From NCBI GenBank assembly GCA_014376425.1, contig JACMRO010000071.1, positions 1 through 5,435 on the forward strand: DNA of 5,435 bases. The letters are read 5' to 3'. The translations under genes and the position numbers were made by a program. Source of the DNA: Rubritepida sp. (lineage in GTDB: Bacteria; Pseudomonadota; Alphaproteobacteria; Acetobacterales; Acetobacteraceae). Numbering within the stretch: the stretch's first letter is position 1; the number at the start of each line of letters is the position of its first letter. The notes under the pieces were generated by a model. That model had not been told where the DNA came from. It saw only the letters and a list, made by a program, of their open reading frames with translations, and searched no databases. Positions 1-5,435 of the stretch are shown here, piece after piece.

Positions 1-41
1 CGCCCCCGCGAGCCCTCACCTTCTCTCCAGAGACGAGCACC

Positions 42-209
42 ATGGCCAAGTCCAACACCATCCAGATCAAGCTGATCTCCAGCGCCGAGACCGGGCATTT
101 CTACGTGACAAAGAAGAACACCCGCACCGCCACCGGCAAGCTGGAATTGAAGAAGTACGATCCGGTAGTGCGCAAGCACGTCGTCTACAAGGAAGGCAAG
201 ATCAAGTAG
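42..209 (+). CDS. rpmG: 50S ribosomal protein L33
   Basis: This 55-residue reading frame encodes ribosomal protein L33, a small basic protein of the large ribosomal subunit. The translation starts MAKSNTIQIKLISSAETGHF, continues with YVTKKNTRT and ends KHVVYKEGKIK, which is the typical form of proteobacterial L33. The length is normal for the family. I see no CxxC zinc-binding pairs, so this is the cysteine-free form. The ATG follows a purine-rich stretch (AGAGACGAG, about 29-37) that can act as a weak ribosome binding site. Only 41 bases precede the gene in this window and they hold no recognisable promoter. A hairpin about ten bases after the stop probably ends transcription. The next gene, pleD, is convergent. 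Confidence 0.97.
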   Translation: MAKSNTIQIKLISSAETGHFYVTKKNTRTATGKLELKKYDPVVRKHVVYKEGKIK

Positions 210-219
210 GGTCGCGTCT

Positions 220-240
220 TTGCCGGAGTTGATCCGGCAA
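220..240 (+). terminator. probable rpmG terminator hairpin
   Basis: A perfect 8-bp inverted repeat, TTGCCGGA (220-227) and TCCGGCAA (233-240), encloses a 5-base loop, GTTGA. It begins ten bases after the rpmG stop codon and is followed by TGTTTCTG, a short and imperfect T-run. Position and shape fit a rho-independent terminator for rpmG. Read leftward, towards the end of pleD transcription, the stem is followed by AGACGCG rather than T-rich sequence, so it would be a poor terminator for pleD. Confidence 0.6.
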
Positions 241-270
241 TGTTTCTGACGAGACGCTCGAGCCCAGCCT

Positions 271-1641
271 TCAGTCCGCATTAACGGGCTGAAATTCCGC
301 TGGTCCGGCCATGCGAACGCAGTTGCGGCCATCGGCCTTCGCGCGATACAGCGCCGCGTCCGCTGCGCCGATGACGCTGTCGGTGTTGCTTCGTGCCGGT
401 GCAACCGCGCCACCCACGCTGCAAGTGGTCGTGATCTCCACCGTCCCCAGCTGCATCGATGAGCCCCCCACCGCCTCGCGCAGCCGGTCAGCCACCAGGG
501 CGGTATACTCAGCCGGCGCGCCGGCAAGCACCACCAGGAATTCCTCGCCGCCCCAGCGCGCCACCACATCCGCCGCCCGCAGGCTGCCGCGCAGCCTGTG
601 GGCGACCTCGCGCAGCGCGGCATCCCCGACATTGTGGCCGTGCGTATCGTTGATCGGCTTGAATCGGTCCAGGTCGACCAGCAGCACCGACGCCTCGCCG
701 TTGCGCAGTAGCCCGTCGAGGTGGCGGCGGACGTAGCGGCGGTTGCGCAGGCCCGTCAGCGGGTCGGTCACGGCCATTTCCAGGCTGCGGTCCAGCTCCG
801 TCCGCAGGCGATCCTGGTAGCGCTTTCGGCGAATCTGATTGCGGGCGCGGGCACGCAGCTCGTTTGGGTCGACCGGCACCAGCACATGATCGTTGGCGCC
901 CAGGTCAAAGCCACGCAGCACCAGCGCCTTCTGGCTGGCCCGCGCGGCCAGCAGCACCGGCACGTCACGCGTGGTCGCCTGCGCGCGCAGGCGGGACGCG
1001 AGGCGCAAGGTGGTGCCGCCCTCCTCGGGCAGCACCAGCACTGCCAGGTCGAACATGCCGTCGGCAAGGCGCAGCCACGCCGCTTCCGCATCGGCGACCT
1101 GGTCCACCACCACACCATCCTCGTGGAAGGCCGCGACGATGGTGGTCACTTCGTCGGCGGGGCCCACCACAAGGGCGCGGGCGCCTGCCACGCCCTTGTG
1201 CGGGTCGTCGGGCGACTCAATGCCCAGTTCGCGCGCGGTGTCGGCCCGTAGCCGCCAGGCATCCTGCACCTGCTTGACGCGCATCAGCGCCCGCAACCGG
1301 GCGAACAGCGTGGCGTCGTCGACCGGCTTGGACAGGAAGTCATCGGCCCCTGCCTCCAGCCCACGCACCCGCTCAGCCGCATCGGTCAGCGCGGTGACCA
1401 TGACGACGGGGATGTGCTGAAGCTCAGGATCGGCCTTGAGGTGCCGGCAGGTCTCATACCCATCCATCCCCGGCATCATGACATCGAGAAGAATTATGTC
1501 CGGCGACCAGCTTGTTGCCTGCCGCAGGGCTTCCGCGCCGCTCTGCGCCAGCGCTACTTCGTAATATTCACCCTGCAGCTTCGCCTCTAGGAGGCGTAGG
1601 TTGGCGGTGATGTCGTCCACCACCAGGATCCTTGCCGTCAT
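271..1641 (-). CDS. pleD: PleD-type response regulator / diguanylate cyclase (REC-REC-GGDEF)
   Basis: This gene encodes a 456-residue cytoplasmic diguanylate cyclase that makes cyclic di-GMP from two GTP. Residues 3-120 form a receiver domain with the acidic pair D9/D10, phospho-acceptor D53 in LLDVMMPGMDGYE, T83 and K105. Residues about 150-285 form a second receiver that has no Asp at the acceptor position (DLAVLVLPEEGG, 198-209), as expected of the adaptor domain in PleD. The GGDEF domain follows, with DPLTGLRNRRY (293-303), LVDLDRFK (321-328) and the active-site GGEEF (364-368). RAAD (355-358) lies where the product-inhibition RxxD site should be. Architecture and length match Caulobacter PleD, which controls the motile-to-sessile switch. 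I chose the ATG at 1641 because the receiver fold starts there. An in-frame ATG at 1746 would add 35 Arg-rich residues overlapping the divergent methyltransferase. GGTGGGGG lies just upstream of the chosen start as a possible binding site. No divK is visible beside it. Confidence 0.95.
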   Translation of the reverse strand: MTARILVVDDITANLRLLEAKLQGEYYEVALAQSGAEALRQATSWSPDIILLDVMMPGMDGYETCRHLKADPELQHIPVVMVTALTDAAERVRGLEAGADDFLSKPVDDATLFARLRALMRVKQVQDAWRLRADTARELGIESPDDPHKGVAGARALVVGPADEVTTIVAAFHEDGVVVDQVADAEAAWLRLADGMFDLAVLVLPEEGGTTLRLASRLRAQATTRDVPVLLAARASQKALVLRGFDLGANDHVLVPVDPNELRARARNQIRRKRYQDRLRTELDRSLEMAVTDPLTGLRNRRYVRRHLDGLLRNGEASVLLVDLDRFKPINDTHGHNVGDAALREVAHRLRGSLRAADVVARWGGEEFLVVLAGAPAEYTALVADRLREAVGGSSMQLGTVEITTTCSVGGAVAPARSNTDSVIGAADAALYRAKADGRNCVRMAGPAEFQPVNAD

Positions 1642-1657
1642 GGCCGGACCCCCACCT

Positions 1658-1661
1658 GGAG
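1658..1661 (+). promoter_or_regulatory. ribosome binding site of the methyltransferase gene
   Basis: GGAG lies six bases before the ATG at 1668. It supports that start over the earlier in-frame ATG at 1632, which has no comparable site and would overlap the start of the divergent pleD gene. Confidence 0.6.
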
Positions 1662-1667
1662 TATGCC

Positions 1668-2279
1668 ATGTCCGGCGCCAGCAGCGGCGAACACAGCCAG
1701 ACCGCGAACAAGTCCTTGTTCTTCCGGCGCTGGTTGGCCAATCCACTGCAGATGGGCAGCGTCATCCCGTCCAGCGCGACCTTCAGCCGCCTGATTGCCG
1801 AACGGGTGCAATTCGGCGTCGACGAGGTGGTGGTGGAGTTGGGTGCGGGCACCGGCACCATCACCCGCGCCCTGCTGCGCGCCGGCGTGCCGGCCGAAAA
1901 GCTGGTGGTCGTCGAGATCGTGCCGGAGATGGCGCAGCACCTGCGGGAAATCTTTCCCGGCGTGCAGGTGGTCTGCGGCGACGGGTTCGATCTGCCGCGC
2001 GTGCTGGAGCAGGCCGGCGCCGGCCGCGTGGGCGACGTGGTCTGCGGCATTCCGTTGGTGATGCTGCCCTTCCCGACCCAGCAGAAGATCGTGGGCGCGA
2101 TGCTGGCTGCCAGCCCTGGCCGCGGCTTTTTGCATCTGAGCTACTGCATCACCTCGCCGCTGCCTTCGGCGAAGCTCGGCCTGTCGGGTAATCGCCTGGC
2201 CTGGACGATGAAAAACTTTCCGCCCGGCGGCGTGTGGCGCTACGCACCGCTCCAGCCAGGCCCCCGACGGGGCGGCTGA
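1668..2279 (+). CDS. PmtA-like phospholipid N-methyltransferase (class I SAM-dependent)
   Basis: This gene encodes a 203-residue SAM-dependent methyltransferase resembling the rhizobial/Rhodobacter PmtA group, which methylates phosphatidylethanolamine stepwise to phosphatidylcholine at the inner membrane. The N-terminal part FFRRWLANPLQMGSVIPSS (18-36) matches the family's conserved lead-in. The SAM-binding glycine motif is VVELGAGTGTIT (55-66), followed by acidic E83 at the end of strand 2 (LVVVEI) and CGDGFDL (103-109). GIPLVMLP (127-134) sits where the motif IV region should be, and NFPPGGVWRY (183-192) is the typical C-terminal signature. Length is normal, with no signal peptide or membrane span. 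The ATG at 1668 has a GGAG six bases upstream; the ATG at 1632 is less likely. The gene is divergent from pleD with 26 bases between start codons, so its promoter must lie mainly inside the pleD reading frame. The exact substrate is inferred from family resemblance, since some relatives methylate other lipids or small molecules. Confidence 0.82.
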   Translation: MSGASSGEHSQTANKSLFFRRWLANPLQMGSVIPSSATFSRLIAERVQFGVDEVVVELGAGTGTITRALLRAGVPAEKLVVVEIVPEMAQHLREIFPGVQVVCGDGFDLPRVLEQAGAGRVGDVVCGIPLVMLPFPTQQKIVGAMLAASPGRGFLHLSYCITSPLPSAKLGLSGNRLAWTMKNFPPGGVWRYAPLQPGPRRGG

Positions 2280-2428
2280 GCGGCGGCAGGGCCGTTTCGC
2301 GGCAATCCTCATCCAAGCGTCCCCGTGCAAGCAAAAGCGAGGATAGCAGCCTTTGCGACCGGGCTGCGATAGGGGGGCGGCGCTGCAACGAGCGAAGTCG
2401 AAGACTCTACCAAGTGTCCGGGCCGCAG

Positions 2429-2445
2429 GCGCGAGTCCCTCGCGC
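2429..2445. repeat. inverted repeat (7-bp stem, 3-base loop)
   Basis: GCGCGAG (2429-2435) and CTCGCGC (2439-2445) are perfect complements around TCC. The stem is strong and GC-rich. It is followed rightward by TTCTGGGG, so it is a weak candidate for the methyltransferase terminator. Confidence 0.6.
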
Positions 2446-2452
2446 TTCTGGG

Positions 2453-2464
2453 GACGCCGGCGTC
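2453..2464. repeat. 12-bp perfect palindrome
   Basis: GACGCCGGCGTC reads the same on both strands and lies eight bases after the preceding hairpin. With no loop it could be a protein-binding site or part of a larger fold. In GC-rich DNA a palindrome of this length can also arise by chance. Confidence 0.5.
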
Positions 2465-2489
2465 GCACCGACCTGCGCGAGCCAAGCGA

Positions 2490-2502
2490 GCGTTTCGAAC
2501 GC
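2490..2502. repeat. short inverted repeat (5-bp stem, 3-base loop)
   Basis: GCGTT (2490-2494) and AACGC (2498-2502) pair around TCG. A competing pair, TGCGCG (2474-2479) with CGCGCA (2500-2505), overlaps it, so two alternative folds are possible. Confidence 0.4.
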
Positions 2503-2564
2503 GCAGACACTCCTGGCCGCGGAAGCGTGTGGCACTGCATCACCATCGCCCGGCTTCAATGCAT

Positions 2565-3533
2565 TCAGCCGTCCAGCCGGATGCCCAGTTCGCGGATCAG
2601 CGGCCGCCACACAGCGTTCTCCGCGGCCACGAAGGCGTTGAATTCGGCTGGGCTCCAGGGGCGGTACTCGACGCCCAGCGTGGCCATGCGGCTGGCGATC
2701 TCGGGCGACTGGATGGCGGTGATCATCTCGGCGCTGAGGCGGGCGATGATCGGCGCCGGCGTGGCGGCCGGCACGCTCATGCCCTGCCAGCCATAGGCCA
2801 CGGCATCCGCGTGGCCCAGTTCGCGCAAAGTGGGCACCTGGGGCGCCTGTGGGCTGCGGGCCTCGTTCAGGACACACAACGCGCGGACCCTGCCATCGGT
2901 GATGAAAGGCAGGCCGGTGGCGGTATCGATCACCACGCTTTCAACATTGCCGCCCAACAAATCCTGGATGGCCGCCGGGCCGCCGCGGAATGGCACATGC
3001 ACGGCGTCCAGACCAATGCGGCGCTTGACCATCTCCATCGCTAGGTGGTGCGGGCTGGCGACGGCGGGGGTGCCGTAATTGGGCGCCCGGGTCCGGGCCG
3101 CGGCCTGATAGTCGGCGAAGGTCTGCAACGGGCTGTCCGCGCGCACCACCAGATAGAGCGGAAAGCGGCCGATGAAGCCCACGCCGGTGAAGTCGGTGTC
3201 CGGGTTGATCGGCAGCCTGGTGTAGAGGGCCGGGTTGTAGACCAGGATACCGTTATCGACATGCAGCCAGCTGTGGCCATCGGCCGGGCTGCGCGCCACC
3301 GCCTCGCTGGCGACGACGGCGCCACCGCCGGGGCGGTTCTCCACCACCACATTCTGCCCCAGCCGCATCGCCATCTGGCCGCCAATGAGGCGGGCGAAGG
3401 TGTCGGACGCGCCGCCGGGCGGGTAGCCCACGATCCAGCGAAGCTGCCGGTCCGGGAAGGCTTGCGCCCGCACAGCGGTACCGCTGGCAAGGCCGGCGCC
3501 AAGCGCGAGGGCGATACGACGGGTCAGGGTCAT
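2565..3533 (-). CDS. Bug/TctC-family tripartite tricarboxylate transporter substrate-binding protein
   Basis: This gene encodes a 322-residue exported binding protein of the Bug/TctC family. Members capture small organic acids or related solutes in the periplasm, usually for a TctAB-type membrane transporter. Residues 1-23 (MTLTRRIALALGAGLASGTA, then VRA) form a signal peptide with a likely cut before QAFPDRQ. Family hallmarks include VGYPPGGASDTFAR (35-48), VVVENRPGGG (62-71), YGTPAVASPHHLAMEM (153-168) and VPFRGGPAAIQDLLGGNV (180-197). Length is typical. The ATG at 3533 is chosen because the signal peptide starts there and AAGGAG lies seven bases upstream; the in-frame ATG at 3665 would add 44 residues overlapping the GH10 gene. 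The gene lies 46 bases after the GH10 gene on the same strand and is probably co-transcribed with it. No tctA or tctB is in view, so it is an orphan here, as is common for this family. The ligand cannot be read from the sequence. Confidence 0.93.
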   Translation of the reverse strand: MTLTRRIALALGAGLASGTAVRAQAFPDRQLRWIVGYPPGGASDTFARLIGGQMAMRLGQNVVVENRPGGGAVVASEAVARSPADGHSWLHVDNGILVYNPALYTRLPINPDTDFTGVGFIGRFPLYLVVRADSPLQTFADYQAAARTRAPNYGTPAVASPHHLAMEMVKRRIGLDAVHVPFRGGPAAIQDLLGGNVESVVIDTATGLPFITDGRVRALCVLNEARSPQAPQVPTLRELGHADAVAYGWQGMSVPAATPAPIIARLSAEMITAIQSPEIASRMATLGVEYRPWSPAEFNAFVAAENAVWRPLIRELGIRLDG

Positions 3534-3540
3534 GTGGGTG

Positions 3541-3546
3541 CTCCTT
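3541..3546 (-). promoter_or_regulatory. ribosome binding site of the Bug-type gene
   Basis: On the minus strand AAGGAG lies seven bases before the ATG at 3533. It is the best ribosome binding site in the window and fixes this start against the longer in-frame alternative. It sits in the 46-base gap after the GH10 gene, so the binding protein can be translated independently of the gene upstream. Confidence 0.8.
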
Positions 3547-3579
3547 GAGTTGGGTTGCGAGTTAAGCGGCTTTCGCAGT

Positions 3580-4665
3580 TCAGCGCATCGCGCGCGCCAG
3601 CGCGTCCCACATGGGCTTGCGCCGCAATGTATCGTCGAAGGGCAGGCCACGGGTGACCACGCCATCGGCCCGCGCCACCGCGGGCTCCTTCGCCAGCCAG
3701 GAGTCGCGGTCGCTCAGACCCCAGCAGAGCACGGTGCGGCAGCCCGCGCCGATGGCGGCGGAAACGAACTGGGCGGCACGCGCAGCCACCGCGGCATCGC
3801 GCGCCGCCAGGCCAGTTGGCAATGCGTCGGCCTCCCGAATGTCGAGCTCGGTGATCAGCACGGCCAGGCCCATCTCCCGAAGCTCGGCCACGAAGCGCGC
3901 GAACGGCTCGGCCTCGAAGGGCCGGCGCAGTTGCAGATGCGCCTGGATGCCCACCGCATCGAGTGGGCAGCCGCGATCCAGCAGGTGCCGCAACAGGCCA
4001 AGCAGCCGGGTGCGCTTGGTCGCGGCGTCTGGCGTTGCTTCCTCCACGCCGTATTCGTTGATGGTGAGCCGCAGCGTGGGGTCGAGCGCGCGGGCGTGGC
4101 GCAGCGCGATTTCGACGTAGTCGCGACCCAGGGCGCGGAACCAGGGCGACTGCCGCATGGACTCGTTCCCGGGCTGCGGGTTGTCGCTGCCCGGGGGGTT
4201 GGCGATCGGCTCGTTGACCACATCCCAGTCGCGGATCGTGGCGCGGGTAGCTGGGAGGACCGCGTTGAGATGCGCCTCCAGCACGCCGCGAGCCCGGGCC
4301 GGCCCCTCCTCCAGCGCCGTGGTCAGCCAGGGCGGCATCGCCTGGTGCCAGATCAGCGCGTGGCCGCGCAGCCGCTGCTGGTGTTGCTGGGCGAAAGCGA
4401 TGATCTGGTTGAGCGCCGTGTGGTCGAAACGGCCCTCCTCGGGCTGCAGCGCTTCCCACTTCGCTTCCCATTCGGGCGTCAGGATCTCGGCCTCGGCGGC
4501 GTAGAGGGCGGCGTAGACCGGGTCGATGGCGAGGATTTCCGAGCGGATGGCGGCACCGAAGCCGCGCCCGGCCTGCCGCGCCTGCTGGCGCAGCGGCACC
4601 TCAGCCTGCGCAAAGGCGCATGCGGGCAGCCCAGCGGCCAATGCGAGGGCCGCCCGGCGCCTCAA
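3580..4665 (-). CDS. secreted GH10 family glycosidase (endo-1,4-beta-xylanase-like)
   Basis: This gene encodes a 361-residue exported glycoside hydrolase of family 10, whose characterised members mostly cleave beta-1,4-xylan with retention of configuration. From the TTG start, residues 1-21 (MRRRAALALAAGLPACAFAQ, then A) form a signal peptide, with likely cleavage after AQA. The remainder is a single (beta/alpha)8 catalytic domain with no binding module. GHALIWH (101-107) carries conserved H102 and W106. WDVVNEP (147-153) holds the acid/base E152, GIQAHL (239-244) gives Q241 and H243, and ITELDI (271-276) holds the nucleophile E273. W315 and W323 lie in CWGLSDRDSW. The usual ENxMKW motif reads EWEAKW (65-70), with Trp replacing Asn, and NDYN reads NEYG (203-206). 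I prefer the TTG at 4665, which overlaps the upstream stop as TTGA and puts the signal peptide at the N-terminus. The ATG at 4728 would add 21 residues and overlap the previous gene by 67 bases. Catalysis looks intact; the substrate may not be xylan. Confidence 0.88.
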   Translation of the reverse strand: MRRRAALALAAGLPACAFAQAEVPLRQQARQAGRGFGAAIRSEILAIDPVYAALYAAEAEILTPEWEAKWEALQPEEGRFDHTALNQIIAFAQQHQQRLRGHALIWHQAMPPWLTTALEEGPARARGVLEAHLNAVLPATRATIRDWDVVNEPIANPPGSDNPQPGNESMRQSPWFRALGRDYVEIALRHARALDPTLRLTINEYGVEEATPDAATKRTRLLGLLRHLLDRGCPLDAVGIQAHLQLRRPFEAEPFARFVAELREMGLAVLITELDIREADALPTGLAARDAAVAARAAQFVSAAIGAGCRTVLCWGLSDRDSWLAKEPAVARADGVVTRGLPFDDTLRRKPMWDALARAMR

Positions 4666-5435
4666 GCAGCCCGCGCCAGTACGGGCCGGTATTGTTCGAG
4701 CGCGCGGGCATAGCGCGACTGGCGCCACTGAACGAACCGGAATGCGGCACGCGCCGCCAGTTGCGACGCTCGGCCCCGCGGTGACAGGCCGACGGCCTTG
4801 AAGATCATGCCCATGCTACGGTCGAGGTGACGCTGGCGGTAGAAACCCATGGCGCGTGCCATGTAGCCAGCTATGCAGCGCTGGTGATCGTATTCCGTGC
4901 CTGCGGGCTCATTCGACACGTGGAACGCGAAAGCCAGTTCGTCATCCTCGGATTCGGTAGCCCTGCCCAGCGCCACCCGAAGGCGCTGCAGATGCGACAT
5001 GCTCTCCCGCTCCAGATACCGCTTCAGGTGATCGTAAAACAGTTTGAAGTGACGATACTCATCAGCGGCGATGAGGCGGCAAACCTGCTGCAGCACCGGC
5101 TCAGCCGAGCCTTCGGCCAGGGCGGTGTAGTAGCTCGAAGTGCCGGTTTCGACGATGCAGCGCGCGACCAGCTCGCCCGAGCGGGAGCCGCGGATCGACG
5201 AATCGGCCTTGATGTCGATGGCATAGCCGGCGCGGTAACGCTGGAAGCAGGCCATGTAGTCGAAGCCAGGCTCCGCCAGGCTGGCCCAGCGGCCCAGCGC
5301 ATCGCCATGCTGCACTTCCTCAACCGCCCAGTTATCGGCAGCACCGCGAAAGTCGGGGTCATCGGCAAACACACCCTTGAGGTAGAGGGCGTAGTCATCG
5401 CCGTTCCGTTCCACCATGGCAGCGGCCTTCACCAA
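4662..5435 (-). CDS. ferritin-like di-iron protein (partial, 5' end outside window)
   Basis: The visible 257 residues are the C-terminal part of a ferritin-like protein; the frame is still open at the right edge, so the true start lies beyond. The fold resembles rubrerythrin-type and acyl-ACP-desaturase-type four-helix di-iron proteins. Counting from the window edge, a full ligand set is visible: E9 in VERNG, E40 and H43 in WAVEEVQHG, E96 in RCIVETGTSSYY, and E126 with H129 in AADEYRHFKLF. EEVQHG resembles the EExRHG motif of acyl-ACP desaturases, but the second motif and the surroundings look more like an uncharacterised ferritin-like group that I recall from alphaproteobacteria. An Arg/Ala-rich tail of about 110 residues follows the last metal motif. 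I see no signal peptide in the visible part, so it is probably cytoplasmic. Its TGA stop overlaps the probable TTG start of the GH10 gene, which suggests translational coupling. Iron or oxygen chemistry is likely; the substrate is unknown. Confidence 0.85.
   Translation of the reverse strand: MVKAAAMVERNGDDYALYLKGVFADDPDFRGAADNWAVEEVQHGDALGRWASLAEPGFDYMACFQRYRAGYAIDIKADSSIRGSRSGELVARCIVETGTSSYYTALAEGSAEPVLQQVCRLIAADEYRHFKLFYDHLKRYLERESMSHLQRLRVALGRATESEDDELAFAFHVSNEPAGTEYDHQRCIAGYMARAMGFYRQRHLDRSMGMIFKAVGLSPRGRASQLAARAAFRFVQWRQSRYARALEQYRPVLARAA

Larger units (their letters stand above)
2280..2564. other. 285-base noncoding spacer between convergent genes, rich in inverted repeats
   Basis: I find no convincing gene between the stop of the methyltransferase gene and the stop of the Bug-type gene. 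Frames open across it on both strands, but their translations are Arg/Pro/Ala-rich, match no family I know and run into real genes in other frames. The stretch holds at least three short perfect inverted repeats (2429-2445, 2453-2464, 2490-2502). It also has a small stem at 2291-2303 (GCCG/CGGC) and a more distant pair, ATCCTC (2305-2310) and GAGGAT (2339-2344). None is followed by a clear T-run in either direction, so I cannot assign a classic terminator to either flanking gene. It may be a transcription-end region, an extragenic repeat or a structured RNA; the sequence alone does not decide. Confidence 0.6.

Noticed and set aside
1642..1746. A 35-residue N-terminal extension of PleD from the ATG at 1746
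   Set aside because: The extension is Arg/Cys-rich, lies inside the divergent methyltransferase gene, and precedes the normal start of a receiver domain at MTARILVVDD.
2490..2510. Minus-strand GTTCGAAAC resembling the T-arm of a tRNA
   Set aside because: The flanking bases do not form a proper 5-bp T-stem with a 7-base loop, and I find no acceptor stem or anticodon arm at the right spacing.
1638..2546. A 302-codon minus-strand frame across the methyltransferase gene and the spacer
   Set aside because: It runs antisense to a well-supported methyltransferase, is Arg/His/Gln-rich and shows no domain.
2407..2877. Open frames reading through the noncoding spacer on both strands
   Set aside because: They continue into the Bug-type gene in the wrong frame, lack a recognisable domain and have no good ribosome binding site.
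3595..3623. Possible lipoprotein signal in the GH10 protein (LPAC near residue 15)
   Set aside because: Pro at the -2 position is atypical for a lipobox, and the following AFAQA offers a better signal peptidase I site; the lipobox segment itself maps near 4610-4630 rather than at the C-terminal end of the gene.
3534..3665. A 44-residue N-terminal extension of the Bug-type protein
   Set aside because: It would place the signal peptide internally and overlap the GH10 gene, whereas the ATG at 3533 has a strong ribosome binding site.
3532..4713. A 393-codon open frame on the plus strand opposite the GH10 gene
   Set aside because: It is antisense to a gene with clear GH10 motifs, its translation matches no family I know, and long antisense frames are common in GC-rich DNA with few stop codons.

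Overview
The window is GC-rich and almost fully coded, with proteins rich in Ala, Arg and Gly. Gene content points to an alphaproteobacterium: a PleD-type diguanylate cyclase beside rpmG, a PmtA-like phospholipid N-methyltransferase, an orphan Bug/TctC solute-binding protein and an alphaproteobacterial-style ferritin-like protein. I would guess Rhodospirillales/Acetobacteraceae (Roseomonas-like), but that rests on family knowledge and general sequence style, not on a search.

Left part (1-2279). rpmG (ribosomal protein L33) reads rightward and ends at a hairpin that is probably its terminator. It converges on pleD, which reads leftward and encodes a full-length REC-REC-GGDEF response regulator. 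The start codon of pleD lies only 26 bases from the start codon of a rightward phospholipid N-methyltransferase-like gene, so the two are divergent with hardly any space for separate promoters.

Middle (2280-2564). This 285-base stretch has no convincing gene. It contains several short perfect inverted repeats, none followed by a clear T-run. It lies between two convergent genes and may be a structured spacer or an extragenic repeat.

Right part (2565-5435). Three leftward genes look like one transcription unit. In order of transcription they are a ferritin-like di-iron protein (cut by the right edge), a secreted GH10 glycosidase whose probable TTG start overlaps the preceding stop codon, and, 46 bases later, an orphan periplasmic Bug/TctC-type binding protein with a strong ribosome binding site. 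The first two are probably translationally coupled. Whether the three share a function is unknown.

I see no CRISPR array, tRNA, rRNA, insertion sequence or phage gene. Most of the window is ordinary chromosomal gene content. The points most worth checking are the coupled di-iron/GH10 pair, a substitution in a normally conserved GH10 substrate-binding motif, and the very tight divergent pleD/methyltransferase arrangement.
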